Both the position numbers and the translations under genes were made by a program. Shown here piece by piece: positions 23,524 through 37,280 of a stretch of DNA of 64,000 nucleotides; position 1 is the first letter of the stretch, and the number at the start of each line of letters is the position of its first letter. Source of the DNA: Fratercula arctica (Eukaryota; Chordata; Aves; Charadriiformes; Alcidae); the NCBI GenBank assembly GCA_947846985.1, contig CANTUZ010000001.1, positions 8,232,004-8,296,003 of the forward strand. The letters are read 5' to 3'. Under the pieces are notes generated by a model, which saw only the letters and a program-made list of their open reading frames with translations, was not told the DNA's origin and ran no database searches.

Positions 23524-26500
23524 AACAAGCAGCTGAAGACAGGAGGAAAGGGATATATATAGGACTTGCCTTTGCTATGCATGAAATGCAACACCCTGTT
23601 CCCACATCATGACGCACATCAGTCGGTCCAGATGGTGAGAAGGGTTGGGTTTCTGCCTGGGGCTGCCGGCGCAGCCTTCATTTGCATTCCTCAGCCCAGT
23701 TGTTCGTGGAAAAGCATCCGGGTGGTGCACAACCACTCACACAGCTGCGCTCACCTTCCCAAGCGCAACCTTTCGGCGTGGTACCAAATGTTGGGAGAGT
23801 TTTACAGGCATGGGGGAACGAAAGGAGCTGGATCGAGTTCAGGTTCCAAATGGAGCCCTCTGAGAGTTGTCACCAGTGATGTAGAAATAGAAAATCATCC
23901 TGAATAAAGCATTCATTCACACTCGGCTCTCATACAAATAGCCTTGAGTTTGGGTAAAACACATGCGAAATTCCTGGAGCCCAGCTCTGAAAGAGCAACT
24001 TCTGCTCCATCGTAAGAGACTTCCCAAACAAACCCCTTTCCAGGGACTGATCCCCGGCTGGGAATTACCATTACCATAACCAGTTTTGCTTGTTAAGGGC
24101 TAATTGTGAGTGTTAACTTGTGGCATGTGCAATAATTGTGATTGCTATTGCTGTAATTAATCCCATTTGAAAGTATTTAGTTTAATTGATTGTATTAATG
24201 GGTCTAAGTTTTATCAGTTTGGTTTGTTACTTTGTATCGGTACATTTACTTTAAAAACAATGCAAGCATATGGAAAAAAGAAAGCATTAGAAAAGTGGAG
24301 AGCATTATAAATACAGATTAATAACTTAGAGGACGTTCTTGAAAACCTATCAGCATTTTTTAAGAGGCTTTTGAAATGTACACATAATTCCACCTAACAA
24401 ATATATTACTTTTAAGAGTTCATTCTGCCTGCAGTAATGCTTTTAGGTTATTCTTGCTAATGTCCATGGAATTTGCCTGAATAATTTCCATTCATGATAG
24501 TGGAAGTTGCGAGCTGCCTGTTACTCACTAAAAAAGAACTGTGTCTTTAAGAAGGGAAGATTTTATGAAGATCTGGGGGGAAAAAAAAAAAAAAAACACA
24601 TGAAAATTGTATCTAGAGGAGATTGAAGCTGCGTTTACCACTGAATTAAGAAATGTTTAAGTGAAGAATTCATATGGGTAGCTGGTTTCTCCTCCGAGTT
24701 TTGCGTCTCCCCTGAAGCGCAGTTGATCATTCCACCTTAACAAGGTGCAGTGATTGACAGGTAGAGATGTGGCAGGGAGCAGAAGGTGGGAGTGTGCTCC
24801 ATTGGTTTGTGCTTGTACATCCTGAGCACCAATTACTGTCACCGCTGCCAGCGCTGATGTGTTTATCAGGATGAGTTATAGCGGAATATATGTACACAGG
24901 CAGCGTGGATGCTGGATGACCACCCCCTGTGATGTAAAATATGAGAGTCTGGGAGCTACCGTTTTATAATTCATCAGGTTCAGCAACCGAATGTTGTTGG
25001 TTGGCTTAGTTATAAAGGCAAGTGTGAACTGAACAGCAGACAGGAGCATCTCGCATTAAGAGTCCTGCGAAGCTGCGTTTGGTGACTGGGTTCTGCTTTT
25101 GTTCAAGTGAATTCAGCCCTCGGTGAGTGATGGGGGTTCTGTTGAGCTAAAGCCGTTATTATATAAGCTGGGGAAACCTGCCTGCTAGTTTTATGTGTAT
25201 TTTGCTGCTGGAAGTCCTTGTCTGTGGTTTGTTTTTAGATTTCGCAGTATTTTCAGTTGTGTACGTTACTGGCACAAAATGAGATGAACAGAAAAATGCA
25301 ATGATGAATTATTCACCATAGCGCTGCGAGGATCTCTTTTCTAGCTAAAGTTACTTTCCTTTGGTGAGCATGTTGGGGGTTCAAAGAAGCTACAAACCAG
25401 CAAATCTACCTGTCGTTGAATTGCTTTTATTAGCAGTTAAAGGGAGTGATAGCTGTGGCTTTGGTAACAAGAGGAAGAAAAAAAAAAATGCTAAAATCAG
25501 AAGCATTTACAAATTCTTTGCCTTTATGTACATGTGGCTTTTCAGATGCAGCATTAAATCTTTTGTGTGCGGCGAGGGGCTGCAAAGAATTTACATTGTA
25601 GAGCTTTTTAATTAGATAATCAGTAAAATGGTAGCCTCTCTCTGTTTTTGTGGTAATATGCCTAGTATCACATTAAAATGAATGATTCCCCATCTTGCAT
25701 AACAACAGTGCTGAAATATGTGTAAGATGAAAGGCAAAGGGAGACTTTGAAACCAGCTGTAAGAAACATGGTATAGCACAGCTAGGCAGGGAAAGGTATA
25801 TTGCCTATAGCATATGTATTACTTTTTAAATTTCTCCAGGTTTAGATTCTTTGCTCTAATTATCACTTGCTTCATTACGACCTCTGGGTCTTTTCAAGCA
25901 CGCTCCTTTAATATCTGTCCACGTTATCTTGCCAGTAACCCTTAAAGATCAGTAAGCCAGCAATTTTTTGTTGCTGTTGGTGGTGCTTTAAGCAGAAAGG
26001 AATTGAAAAGCAGAGTTTATGAAACTGAAATATTGGCATTGCCGTACAATACCTGTGTCCCCCCTCAGGAGGGGCAGGGGGTCACGAGTGACGATTTTAC
26101 TTTTCCTTTTATCAGGAGCAGTATCAGTGAAGGGGCAGCCGTTGCTCCTGTCTCTCCGTGCCTGTTCTTTTTTTCCTTTTCTCCGTGGGTTGGAGAGGCG
26201 AGTTTGTTTTATCAAAATATCGAGGGGGCTTGGCAGAACAGCACCTGTTGTCTTATTGCTGTATTATTAATAATCGGAGAGAGACACTCTCTTCCAGAGA
26301 CCTCGCATCTGGTATCAGTCCGAACTGCTTACTCTGTAGTGAATTCAACTTGTATTGTGGCTTCTCACTTGGAAATAATCTGTTCCGTGAGTTATATGTG
26401 AAGCATCGAAGCTGCAGGACAGAGACTGTTTTAATTAATAAAGTGTCTCATTTTAGCATCATTTTTCATTTAAAGAGGAAGGCTACTGGCAAAGTGGCCT

Positions 26501-29500
26501 TTGCCACAGGCTCCCTTTGCAGACCAGATTTGCACTTACTCTTTATAAACCATCAATTTGAAAAAATCAGAATTCGTTACGAACACCATTTCCTGGCAGC
26601 CTAACAGACTAGAGCCTATTTCTAGGAAAGATTATACACCTTTGTCAGCAGTGCTTTATTTGAGAGTATTTCGCTGCTTTTTAAGCATTCGGATCTATTT
26701 TCAGTGACCCCTGTGCTAGCAAACGAGATTTCGTGAAGTGTGAGCTTCTGGCTTTGCAAGTTCTCCTCCTTTCAGAAATCTGTGATTCTGCATCCATCTG
26801 TCTAGGCATTTATATTGCATGCATCGCTGTGGTGTAATCTCAGCAAGCTGAAAATTAACCATGTAAATGTATGTACTGTAACTGAGGAAGTATAAATTAG
26901 GACAGGAAAAAGCAACCCTAAAAGGAGAAAGTTATGATATGGGCATGTGGCTCCTGTGGGCTCCAGGCTCACTATTTGTTGCAACACAACAAATTAAGCC
27001 ACCAAGTAGTTCGGTCTGCAGGCAGTGGGATGGAGGCTTGGGCACAGGTGAGACCAGCTTCTTGAAGTTCGGTCCAGATAGGACCGAGGCCAACCAAATG
27101 GAAAACAGCCAGAGGATGAGGATGGGGCAAAAATCGCTTTTTATCCCGGGTGCGTGCCTACTGCTCCTTTGTGGTCACAGTCCGGGAGCGTTGCTGAAGG
27201 AAAAAGAGCAGTGACTAAGAATTGTATTTTAAATCCTCTCTGGTGTGGAGAGCACGGTTGTTTTATGTGGGTATGAGTTTGCTGCCGTGATCCATGCCTC
27301 CCACCCCGCAGTAAGCGAGGGCAGTGCTCTCCATGGAGCGCCCTGCCTTCAATCCCCTTAGTCACCGGGGCTGGTCCAGGTAACAGCCCTCTGTGTGGTT
27401 CGTGGTACATCCTGCCAGAAACGCTCTACACCACAGCGCCAAGAAGCATGTTGGCTTCCAATTCATCTCTGAATAGAGATAATTTGTTAGGGTTGGTGCA
27501 CAGCACACTCAAGCAGCAGAAATCTGCTCTCCAAGAGGAATCTTTCTCAGCTTTTGCCTTTTGGTTACAGCTGAAACCAGCCAAAGCACCTATGTTCAGA
27601 TTATCTTTCATATAAAATATAGATGCCTGGGGGAAAACATCTTGGAAAAAAGCCTTTAGCTTTGGAATGGATCTTTTTTTCTTTGGTCTGAAATACCTCA
27701 GGTCTACTGACCTTCAGGTTTGCTGTGAAGTCCCATAGCAGCTGATGGTCAACTTTTTTGGTGGGATAGAGTATTGGATAACCCGGCATTACTCTTTGGA
27801 GAGTTATTTTTCAGGTCGCAGTAAATGTAGCTAATGTGGGACTGTGTAGTTGTGCAACCGTGCTTTTTGTCTGCACCAAAAGTGACTGGAGACTGCAGCA
27901 AACTCACATTTCCGTGTCTTCAACACCTCTATTTTCCTCTCTCAAGCACACACGGGCACAAACAAACTGCATTTTTAAATAAAGGAATAAGTCTGTAATA
28001 CTGAGTCTCGAGTACTGAAAGCTCTAATGCATAGAGTTGAAAACTATTAACTGCATATTAAATCTCTTCCAACTTTTTATTGAAGAGATGGATAAAGTGC
28101 TGTTTCGCAGCATTCTCAGGTTTGAATTCAGTAGCCGTGGCAGGTGTGAAACGAAACCGTGCAGAGACCGGCAATCATAGCGATGTGCTTTCAGGCAGAA
28201 GTCCTTCAGTGGAAAAGTGGGTTGGAATGGTAGGTTAGACATGTTGTATCCTCAGTGTTGGGAACAGCCAACGTAACTTATGGCAGGGAAGAGGCAGAAC
28301 ACAGTAAAAGATGATAATGTGTCAATGAAAAACAGCAGGGGTTTTTTGCACGTCCGGATAGATGGGCAGAGAGACAACGTTTTAAAGGATTATCAAACAC
28401 TCAGTGCATGAAAGGAACAAGTTTGGCAACAGGAGCAGAGAACAAGTGTGTTTATAAACACAACATGCTCTTTGATATTGGTCTGTTCTTTGTGTTGGGA
28501 GTGAAATGCATGCAAAGGCCCAATCCTGCAGAAGAGATTTTTTTTTTTTTTTTAGATCTTGTATGATTGTACAAGCAGGAGAGGATATTCAAGTTATAAA
28601 AACAATGAAAGATTCACTTGTAAGCAAAATACATCTCATAAATGCTAAGTTTAATTTGTTTGGGGATGCAATTGCTTGGTTTTTTTAGTGGCTCTCAGTG
28701 TCTTGGCATCTGGATGCATTACAGTAACGTTAAAAAAAAAAAGAAAAAAGAAAAAGGAGCTTTTAGTGTAAGTGGTCTTTGCTGTGAAAAAAAAAAAAAA
28801 AAAAAATAATAAAAGCAAGGTGCGTAACCCCTGCGCTTTCCTTTCTGGCAGAAGGTTACAATCGCAAGCAGATCTGCCTGTCCTTGGGACCTCCCAGGTG
28901 AGGAGAGTGTGCTCCGGGGTAACAGAGCTGGTTCTGGGGAATTCAGCACCAGAAATCAGTAGGAGTCAGATGTCAAGGAAATACAGTGATACAAATGCTC
29001 CGCTTTCTGCGTGGCATTTGATGTAGTCTGGATGATCAACAACAGGAGCAGTATCGGTCCAGGGTCCTTTTCAAGAGACAAGCTGCTCATGTCAGCTTTG
29101 GATGGGGTTTCTCCGTGTTTTCAGAGGGTGTTGCGAGGTCAGAATGGTGCTGGGTGCTACGGCTGTGTCTCCACCACAGAACGGTTACAACCTACGGAGA
29201 AGCTGCCCATAAACAGAGGTGTAGGGTTCAACTCCCACCCAGGATCAGCTCTAGTAAAGGCCCTACAACTTTGAATTCTGCAGGCAAGTATTAGATACAT
29301 GTCCGAAGAATGAGCTGCACTGGAAGTCGCTGGGCGTTGCTCTAGATGAGCACTTTTAGTCTTTTCCATATCATGACCACGTGTAGAAGAAAAAACATCT
29401 GTGGAGATCCCTTTGTACAGCCCTACATGAAAGTGGCTGTAATCCCACCAGATTGCAGGCTGAAAGCCCTCCTAAATACGTGCTGCTCCTCTGGTCCTCA

Positions 29501-32210
29501 GTTTTCTGTCTTGCCTGGAACCATCAAAGATGGAAGACGTCCGTCGCTCCACTGGCCAGTACGCAGACAGGAGTGATGCTCATCTGCGGCAGATTCATTC
29601 ATTGCCTGAACAGCAATGGCGTGCTGTCTTCTGTCCTGTGCAAACTTCAGGTTATTAGTTGGTGGCCTAAAGCTTAATATTAATATACAGGGTTTTTTTT
29701 ATTTTGTACTACAGGGAAATGCTTATGGCATTACCATATTTCTACTTGGGAATTACCAATGCACTCTCTCAAAAGCCAGCCTGATAAAACTGCAGCTGGA
29801 GTCCTCATTCCCAGAATACTTTCTTAGTGTTGGCAGAAATCTCCCATCATTTTAGCCAGGCGGGAGCGTAATCCGGATCGACAACGGTTTTTAAATCCTG
29901 AGAGTTAATGTCATCTTTACATCGCACTGCTTGCTGTGTTGTGTTTGAAGAACCTGTAAAGGGACAGAGCGTGTCCCTTCTAATTCCTGACTGTCCTCTC
30001 GATGCGGTGTTTCTTGTTTGGAAGAGAACAGAAACCCACCGCTCTGTAAGCAAGATTTACGATACTATTTGTGCTAGCCTTTAAAGAAAGAGATTAGTGC
30101 ACTGGCATTTGAGCTAAGCAAATGCTAATTTAAGAACCTGCTATTACCCCTTTTTTTGTGTTGTGGTAATAACCTTTAACATTATGAAATAATAAAGAAC
30201 TGATTGAACTGTGCTGTGTGCAGCCACATGCTGAAACTGAACGAGTGAACTGGCCAGGCAGACTGTAATCAGTTCACTTTGTTGTTGTTTTGGGTTTTTT
30301 TTCTTTTATAGCTATTCATTTCTATATTTTATGAAAATTGTACTCTCAGAAGCACTTTCTCCATGTTCAGTAATGGGTACAATGAGTAGAAAAAACTTTC
30401 AGAACAGCTAGTAATACTAAGGAGCAAATGTTTCTACCTAGCGGTGTCTAAGAAAAGTAAGGAAAGTATTACTCACTAAAGAAAATCTCCACTTTCTTTC
30501 AAAAAACGTACTCATAGCTGTTTTAAGAAGGCATAAACATAGATATCACCAACCTCAGTAGACGCGACCTTTTCATCTAAATGGTATTTTACTCTCTATA
30601 TATTTATTTATAGTATTGTCTATCTGTGTCTTCCACTACTAAAATATTCCCTGAGAAAGGAATCTGTTATCCCAGGTGGAAAACTGGGAATGGGCAACAT
30701 TATTATCTGCTTAATAATAGTCCTGTGGACTATCCTTGCCTTTCTCGGGTGGGTGTTGCTGATAGACATTGCCCAGAGAAATGACGGTGTACGCTGGCTG
30801 CTGCTGCCTTTGGCTTGGGCTGTAGTTCAGAAACTCAAAGTAAAATTATTAGTAGGTGGCATTTGGTGAAACTCAGCCGTTAGCAGCAGTTGCCTGTATT
30901 CCTCCTCTTTGAGGTACAACCACAAGAGTTAAATACTTCAGTGAAACATACCCAACGCAGACCCGAGTTTCAGAGGAGAGAGAAAATAGCACTCCTACAT
31001 CAAAACAGACTTTCCAGGCATGGAATTACTTTCATTTCATGATATTTTGCAATTTATCAGTTAAAAACCTCTAATATCTTCTGTAGATGTTCTAAAATGT
31101 TCTTGTTTGAATTAAAGAATTTTTTTTTCAGGAATGCGAAACGTAATTTGAAAGTTTCCTGTTCATGTTTGGTTTCTTCTACTTCTATTCCGGTACAAAT
31201 TTTGTCATCTTTGAGTTTTGGTGGTAGACTGATCTAGTTTTACAAGATTCTTGAAGCTATTTTGTGGAGATATGATATGTTTACGGTAGCAATTACATAT
31301 TGGCCTGTGTAACTTTATGTGGTGCAAATATTTTGCACTCAAATACTTTCCTTTGTTTTCACTCTTTCATTTCTTGCTGCTCACACCTCACTGCTGAAAC
31401 AACAACACTCATAGTCAGCTCTTGCCTGTCTTTTCAAGGCTGTAAATAAATTCTGCGGTGTTTTTATTAAATTCATTTCGGTGCATGGGTATTGAATGGT
31501 AGTGATATGAAAAAGCAAAAGTAGAAGGGCTGGAGGGCAGAGAGTAGGTAGGACCGCATATTTTGATGCATTTTCTAGTGGAATTACTGTGAAGCACGTG
31601 TGTAAATTTTAATTCAGGTTTATCTACCATTCATAAATTCGTCTGGCTTTCGCCCTACACTACTCATAAGCCTTAAAATCCAACATTTTACCTCAATTGT
31701 TTGAGATATTTAATATGAAGCGTGAGTCAGTGGCTGACCAAAGAAGCACCTAAACTTATCGAGATTGAAACGCTGACATTTTTTTGTTTCCGTTTATTTT
31801 TGGTATGCTTGGTTAATAGAGGAAGAAACAAGCTTAGGCTGTAGATGTTGTCTGCAGGCCTCTCAACTAATTGCAACAAAAACGTTTGATCAAGAACTAA
31901 TGATTTGTGTTTATCATGGGAGGTAATTTTAAGATTTGAAACATGGGAAGAAAAATTACTAAGACTTGTTTTGCTACCTGGCTTATTTTCTTTTGAATCT
32001 ATACAACCATAGCACTTCAATCTTCTGTCTTTCTTTTACACCTTCTTTTAACTCCAGGGTTAGGTTACCTTAGCTGAGATTCCAGACTACGTTGAATTTT
32101 GGTGTAATTAGGAGTTATTTTAGTAGTATATAATGAAGGCAAAATATACCTGATATTTCATGTCAATATGAGGTTTAAAATACCAGACATAAGTCCAGTT
32201 TGTTCAGGCC

Positions 32211-32234
32211 TATATATATATATATATATATATA
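32211..32234. repeat. (TA)12 microsatellite
   Basis: Twelve uninterrupted TA units. Confidence 0.95.
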
Positions 32235-33201
32235 AAAACTCTTTTTTCCTTACTCCTGTTGTCATTTTTAGCCTATATACAAAAATACTTGTAGAAAGGA
32301 GAGATCATTATTAAAAAAAAAAAAAAATCAAAAAATAAAACCATGAGTAGGTACTGCTGAAAAAAGGTATCCTTCTACATTGCTGCAAAGCTTTCAGATT
32401 TATGGCAGGAGCTTAAAAGTGAAAGTTTCAATTACAACACCCGGAAACATTTGATGAAAACCTTTTAATTGTCAGTTGCCAAATTATTTACAACATTGTT
32501 CCTCCCTCTCCTCCCCCTCAATTTTCAATTGCCCCAAACTGTCATTTGAGGCAGGGAGAAGAGAGGGGCAGAAGGGGTAATGTTTGAATATCTGTGCTGA
32601 AAAATGGTATCCCTTCTGGCAAATTGAATTTAGATTAAAAATTTGATTTTTTTCAATGAAGAAACATATTTAATTTACTGGTTTTCCTGGGAAAAAATAA
32701 GCATTTGAGTTTAACATGCAAGTAAATAACTTGAATTCAATTATTAAAGGCACTCACTCAATTAAGTAATGGAAATTGTAAATGCCTAAGCGCTGATCTG
32801 GAAATATACGGAACCTGATTCTGATCTTGCTTACACCATTTACATACAGCTAAAAATATGCAAATCAAAGACCAGCCTGAGAACACAAACGTGGTCAACA
32901 TCTGCTTTAACCTCTGGTTAACATCTGTGAGAGCTGATTCAGCCTTTCATCTGGTGGATATGCCTCTTGCTGAGTGTGATTCTGGAACAATCTCTATGTC
33001 TTTCAGATAAAGTTTTAGTTAAATCAATCTACTCAACCTGCAGATCAAGCACAATTTTAATTTAGCCACTGTTCTGTTCTTTGGTTTACTTGCAGCGGTT
33101 CTGTAATTGTGACTGACACCCTTGAGGTGGATACCATTGATATATAGTGTTCATACGGCATTGAGTTTGTGGAATACATCAGGATTCTTTTGGATAGAAA
33201 G

Positions 33202-33224
33202 TAACGTAATTGTAAATTACGTTA
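33202..33224. repeat. Perfect palindrome, 10-bp arms, 3-base loop
   Basis: TAACGTAATT, then GTA, then AATTACGTTA: the arms are exact reverse complements. The half-site ATTACGTTA resembles bZIP (PAR/E4BP4 type) binding sequences, by inference only. Confidence 0.95.
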
Positions 33225-34289
33225 GCATGTGGTTTGTAATATCAACAATTTTTTAAATAAATTGCATAAACTGTCATATAGATACGTAGCATAAAGTGCT
33301 ACATATAAATAAATTTAATGGTTGATCTTGAGACACTTTTTTTTAATGAAGCTCTTTCTCTAACAGAGAAACATCTGAGACTTTTTGATACTAATACCCT
33401 AAATTTTTGTTTCAACTTAATATTTTGTAGAGTTGGTTAATGCAGAAAGGAAAGACCATTTGAAATGCTGTCAAACTGTATTTGAGCATATGAGAGACAT
33501 GACATCTGCCATTGAAAATGATGCCCCAGGGAATTTCCTGAATGTTATTTCTGAAAATGTGAAATGCAGCCACCTTTGCTGATGAAAGGGCAGGAAGCTG
33601 AATGCCAAGCATGGCCATACTCAGCATTCAGGGAAAACCAAATCAAAACAATACTCACTTTGCAATACAACTGAATAAGTTTGTGGTGCATGTGCAGAAT
33701 AAATGGGGTTTTAAGTGCTCACCTAAAAGTTCTACAACCAGCAAGCTGCTCACCATTCAGGGTATTTAATTCACAAAAATGTAGTGCTTAGTTGATCTTC
33801 CCCAGGATTTGTACTTGGACTCCACCAACTCCAGGTATTTCAAATATAGATTCTTAGTCATCATCTCTGGTGCTAAATGCCAGCAATTATAAGTACTGGT
33901 TGACTCATTTCTATACTCCATGAGTTTTTATGGCTGTTATAAAGCTTTGAAAATGCTGACAGACCTGTAGCCATCATGGGCACTGCCAATATCAGGCCAT
34001 TTGATATTAAATATAGCCGGATATTAAACCTTCATATTGCTGCACCCAGTTGTTCAACGGCACTGCCACCAGGGAGGATAATGTGAGCCAGGGGACACTA
34101 GTTCATCTAAGTGTAATATTTTATTTATTCTAATGATCTTTGCAATCTAAAGGACTGAAGTTGTTAACCATACGTTATTATTTTGCCAGTGGGGTTTACT
34201 AGCTCTGTATTTCTAAGTAGAAGAGGAGAAAGACGGTTGCTTGTGTATTACATTAGTATATAACCACAGAAAATTAGACCCGTTTTTTC

Positions 34290-34596
34290 ACAAAATCACA
34301 GAACAGTCAAGGCTGGAGGCAGCTGGATCCTCTAGTCCAACATCCCCAGCTCTCGCAGCATCAGCAACAGCAGGTTGCTCTGGGTCATATACAGTCAAAT
34401 TCTGAATATCTCCGCAACCTCTCTGGGCAACCTATTCCTGTATCCAGCCATCCTTAGCATAAAAAAAAATGTTTTTTTCTCATGTTTAAATAGAATTTTC
34501 TAGACTTCGATTTCTGCCCATTGCTTCTTGTCCTTTCACTGGGAACTGCTGAGAACCATCTTCTCCACTCCCCCTCATCAGGAATTTACAATGTAA
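34290..34596 (-). mobile_element. CR1 LINE 3'-region fragment (old)
   Basis: Reversed CR1: caaaatcacagaacagtcaa, ctctagtccaacatcccc, gcaggttgctctgggtc, cctctctgggcaacctattc, cccattgcttcttgtccttt and ccctcatcaggaattta. About 300 bp, diverged, 5' truncated near 34596. Confidence 0.85.
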
Positions 34597-37280
34597 GCTG
34601 GCTGAAACCTTTAATTCATTGCACTAATGTCCGCTGTTGACCAAACCATTCCCTAGTGTTTGGGGCATGATATCCAATATGCCTTAAACCGTGGCAAGGA
34701 AGGAGGAGCCAGACTTCTCAAAAGACGTGTGAGTCCTTCTCAGTATTCTGAGAACGCTTCTCAAGCTCTTGCCAGAAGTTAGGTCCCACTCATTGCTAAA
34801 TATCATTCCTGTTGTTCAAGATTTGAATTAAACAACACTACTTTTGTCCAATATCTTTTCCCCTTGGTTGAGATCTGCCAAATGCTTGCTGAGAATTTAA
34901 GTTCACTTCGAAATTCGGGTTGGTAATGAGAATTACAGATTCGTCTGCTGTTCATCCTTCTATAGATGGTAATTATTTCTGAAATCTGCCTGCCAGAAAT
35001 TAAACAGAATCTCATTCAAACAAAAGAAACCTTTCCTTAATTGAGAGACTTGCCTACATGGCACAGAGTATGAAAACAAAAGTGCGCTTCCATAATCTTG
35101 AAGCCAGCTTTGGCATTGGGTTGGGCTGATTAAAAAAAAATCCTCTATGAACAGAGTATGGCCTATATAAAAGAAGTTAAAACCTCAAATTTCCTTGCAT
35201 TTGTTAACGTCCTCTTTAGCAGCCTTTCTACTCCAGAGATTTCCCTTCTTTCCTTTCAGTGTAAGTTGTTCTCATTAAGCTCTGTGATTACAAACAAGGC
35301 TTAGCAGTATTAAATGACTAGATATTTTTATGGCCAAATGGGATTACTTCGATAATTGGCTCTGATCTGTTGCAGAGCTTGTTCTCCCATACTTGCTGCG
35401 TCGAGCCTTGTAACATGACAGAAGTACCATCCAACTGACATTTCCCAGGTCCTTTGATCCTGGATCTCTTCAGAAGTTTAGTTTCTTTTCAGCTGTAGGC
35501 AGCATGTCACAGCCCTTCCAGAATTTTTTATTTCTTCTGGCGTTGTCCATGTTGATGCCTTCGAAACTTTGTAGTGAAACTGTGATGAAGAATGACAAGG
35601 CTTAAAACCGGGACATCACCACAGTGTTTCCTGCCTCCATTTCTTTCCCAGGTCCTCAGCTCAGCCATCACGTAGCCAGGCCAGATTCCACTCTTAGGTC
35701 AGCACTCTGAGTTAAGAAGCTGTGGCAGATCAAGAATAAGAGAGGTTGACAGACACCTCCAGCACCGAAATTACAGACTGACAGCGTGGTGTCATCCACC
35801 AGAAATCAAGGCATTTCAGATCCATGTATCCTGGTGCTTGCAATGACCAATCCCTATGATAAAGGGTGTCTGACCTGTGGTAAACAGACCAGTCAAAACC
35901 TCAAAGTGGTCAAAAACAAATAAAAACTTAACAGTTTCTTTCTCTTATCGTGGACACGTACTGTCTTATGGAACAGAAAGGTCTGGTGCCAACATAGCTG
36001 GTTTGCATCTACAGGTTTGAGGAGATGCAGACTTCAGAACTATCCTGCATCTTGGTTCTCCTCAAACCTGAAGCCAACACAAGACTTTCTTGTGCCTTAA
36101 AGTGAAGCAGTGTTGCTATGTCCACCCAGATGTGTAACACATTAATCTTCGCTACCCACTCTGTTGATAAGGCTACCCCACTGCTATCTAAACACTTGAA
36201 ATTAACTCTTGAAATGTAAAAGTTCAGATGTTGCCCTGATGACATTCCCATTTATTTATTTCTTTGGAAAGACTGGCAAACACTGACTCAGGCTTGATGC
36301 TACTTATTTAATGTGGGATTCTGTGATGATGCATTAAAGCAGATACTTGAGAGAAAGGGAAGATCAGGTTCCCTATAATACTGTGGAACATATTAATAAA
36401 ACCCTGAGATGGTCCCAGAAAGCGGATATGTGCAGAAACTCAGATCTTGCTGTCCCTGCAATCTGACCTAGGACAACGTTCTCCTTCCCTCCAAATGCAG
36501 CACTTCATGTAACTCTAAACAGTACAGGCCACCTTGGCCTCGTTCTTACAATGGCGGTTCGCAGTCACGGGGTACAAAGATTTTCTTTGATATATCAAAA
36601 TTAATCAGAAGTGCAGGATTTATGGAGTTAGCAGTTGTTTATGATATCCGTATCCCCAGAGGTGCTCTCTGTGACTTTGAGAGGAGAATGCTTCTGTGTT
36701 TGGAAATCCCAAGGCGATGAATTCATTAGAAAGTCGGGATTAGCCGGTGACAATAAAAACACCACTCTATGCCAGGGGTACTTCAGAGGCTTTGAAAGCT
36801 TTACTTGACCAAAATACATTCACTAGAGTCTTTTCTGCAATGACGAAAAGGTGCAACGGAGCTAATTCTCATAAAACCTTGGATAATCTGTGTATGTTTT
36901 CAACTGGCATTATTTTGGGTGTAAGAAAGACCGCGCATTTTGGTAGCAGCTTGCCAGGCTGGGGGCTAATGCATGCATTCTACTTCTGTGCCTGCGCCGT
37001 GATTTATTTGGAGGAGGGCATGTTTATGGCAGCGCTCCTCTTAACTAGCCAGCGGGAATAACCCTGCCAAGTTCTGCTGTCAGTCTGTCGGTAAAAATAA
37101 TGTCAATGGTAATCAGTCATGCCCACTTTCATCCCTCCTGCCTTCTTTGCTCTCGGGGGTGGCCACTGTCAGGTGATGCACGCTGCCAGTTTTGCTCCTG
37201 TCTTACAGAAAAGGGATTTTCCCTTAGCACTCTCCTTTAGGAGGATGTGACCGTTGCCCACACTGCTCTTAAATCTCCTA
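34597..37280. other. DLG2 intron, no gene recognised
   Basis: Unique sequence. It holds an interrupted inverted repeat at 36012-36070, listed separately. An open frame of 104 codons at 36747-37061 (plus) has no recognisable domain. Confidence 0.55.
36012..36070. repeat. Inverted repeat with 14-bp perfect arms
   Basis: CAGGTTTGAGGAGA at 36012-36025 is the exact reverse complement of 36057-36070. Inside it, GATGCAG (36024-36030) pairs with CTGCATC (36045-36051), so a stem with one side bulge is possible. Confidence 0.93.

Larger units (their letters stand above)
15021..24039. other. DLG2 intron, CR1-free, no gene recognised
   Basis: Unique sequence with an A-rich block at 16860-16882 preceded by AATAAA, a 32-T run at 19453-19484, an A run at about 20167-20180 and a T run at about 22250-22263. 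Open frames up to 141 codons occur on both strands without a recognisable domain. Confidence 0.55.
24040..34289. other. DLG2 intron, CR1-free, no gene recognised
   Basis: Unique AT-rich sequence with A/T runs at about 24580-24596, 28538-28553, 28731-28756 and 28786-28806, a (TA)12 array and a 23-base palindrome. All three plus frames stay open across 26019-26270, with no recognisable product. Confidence 0.55.
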
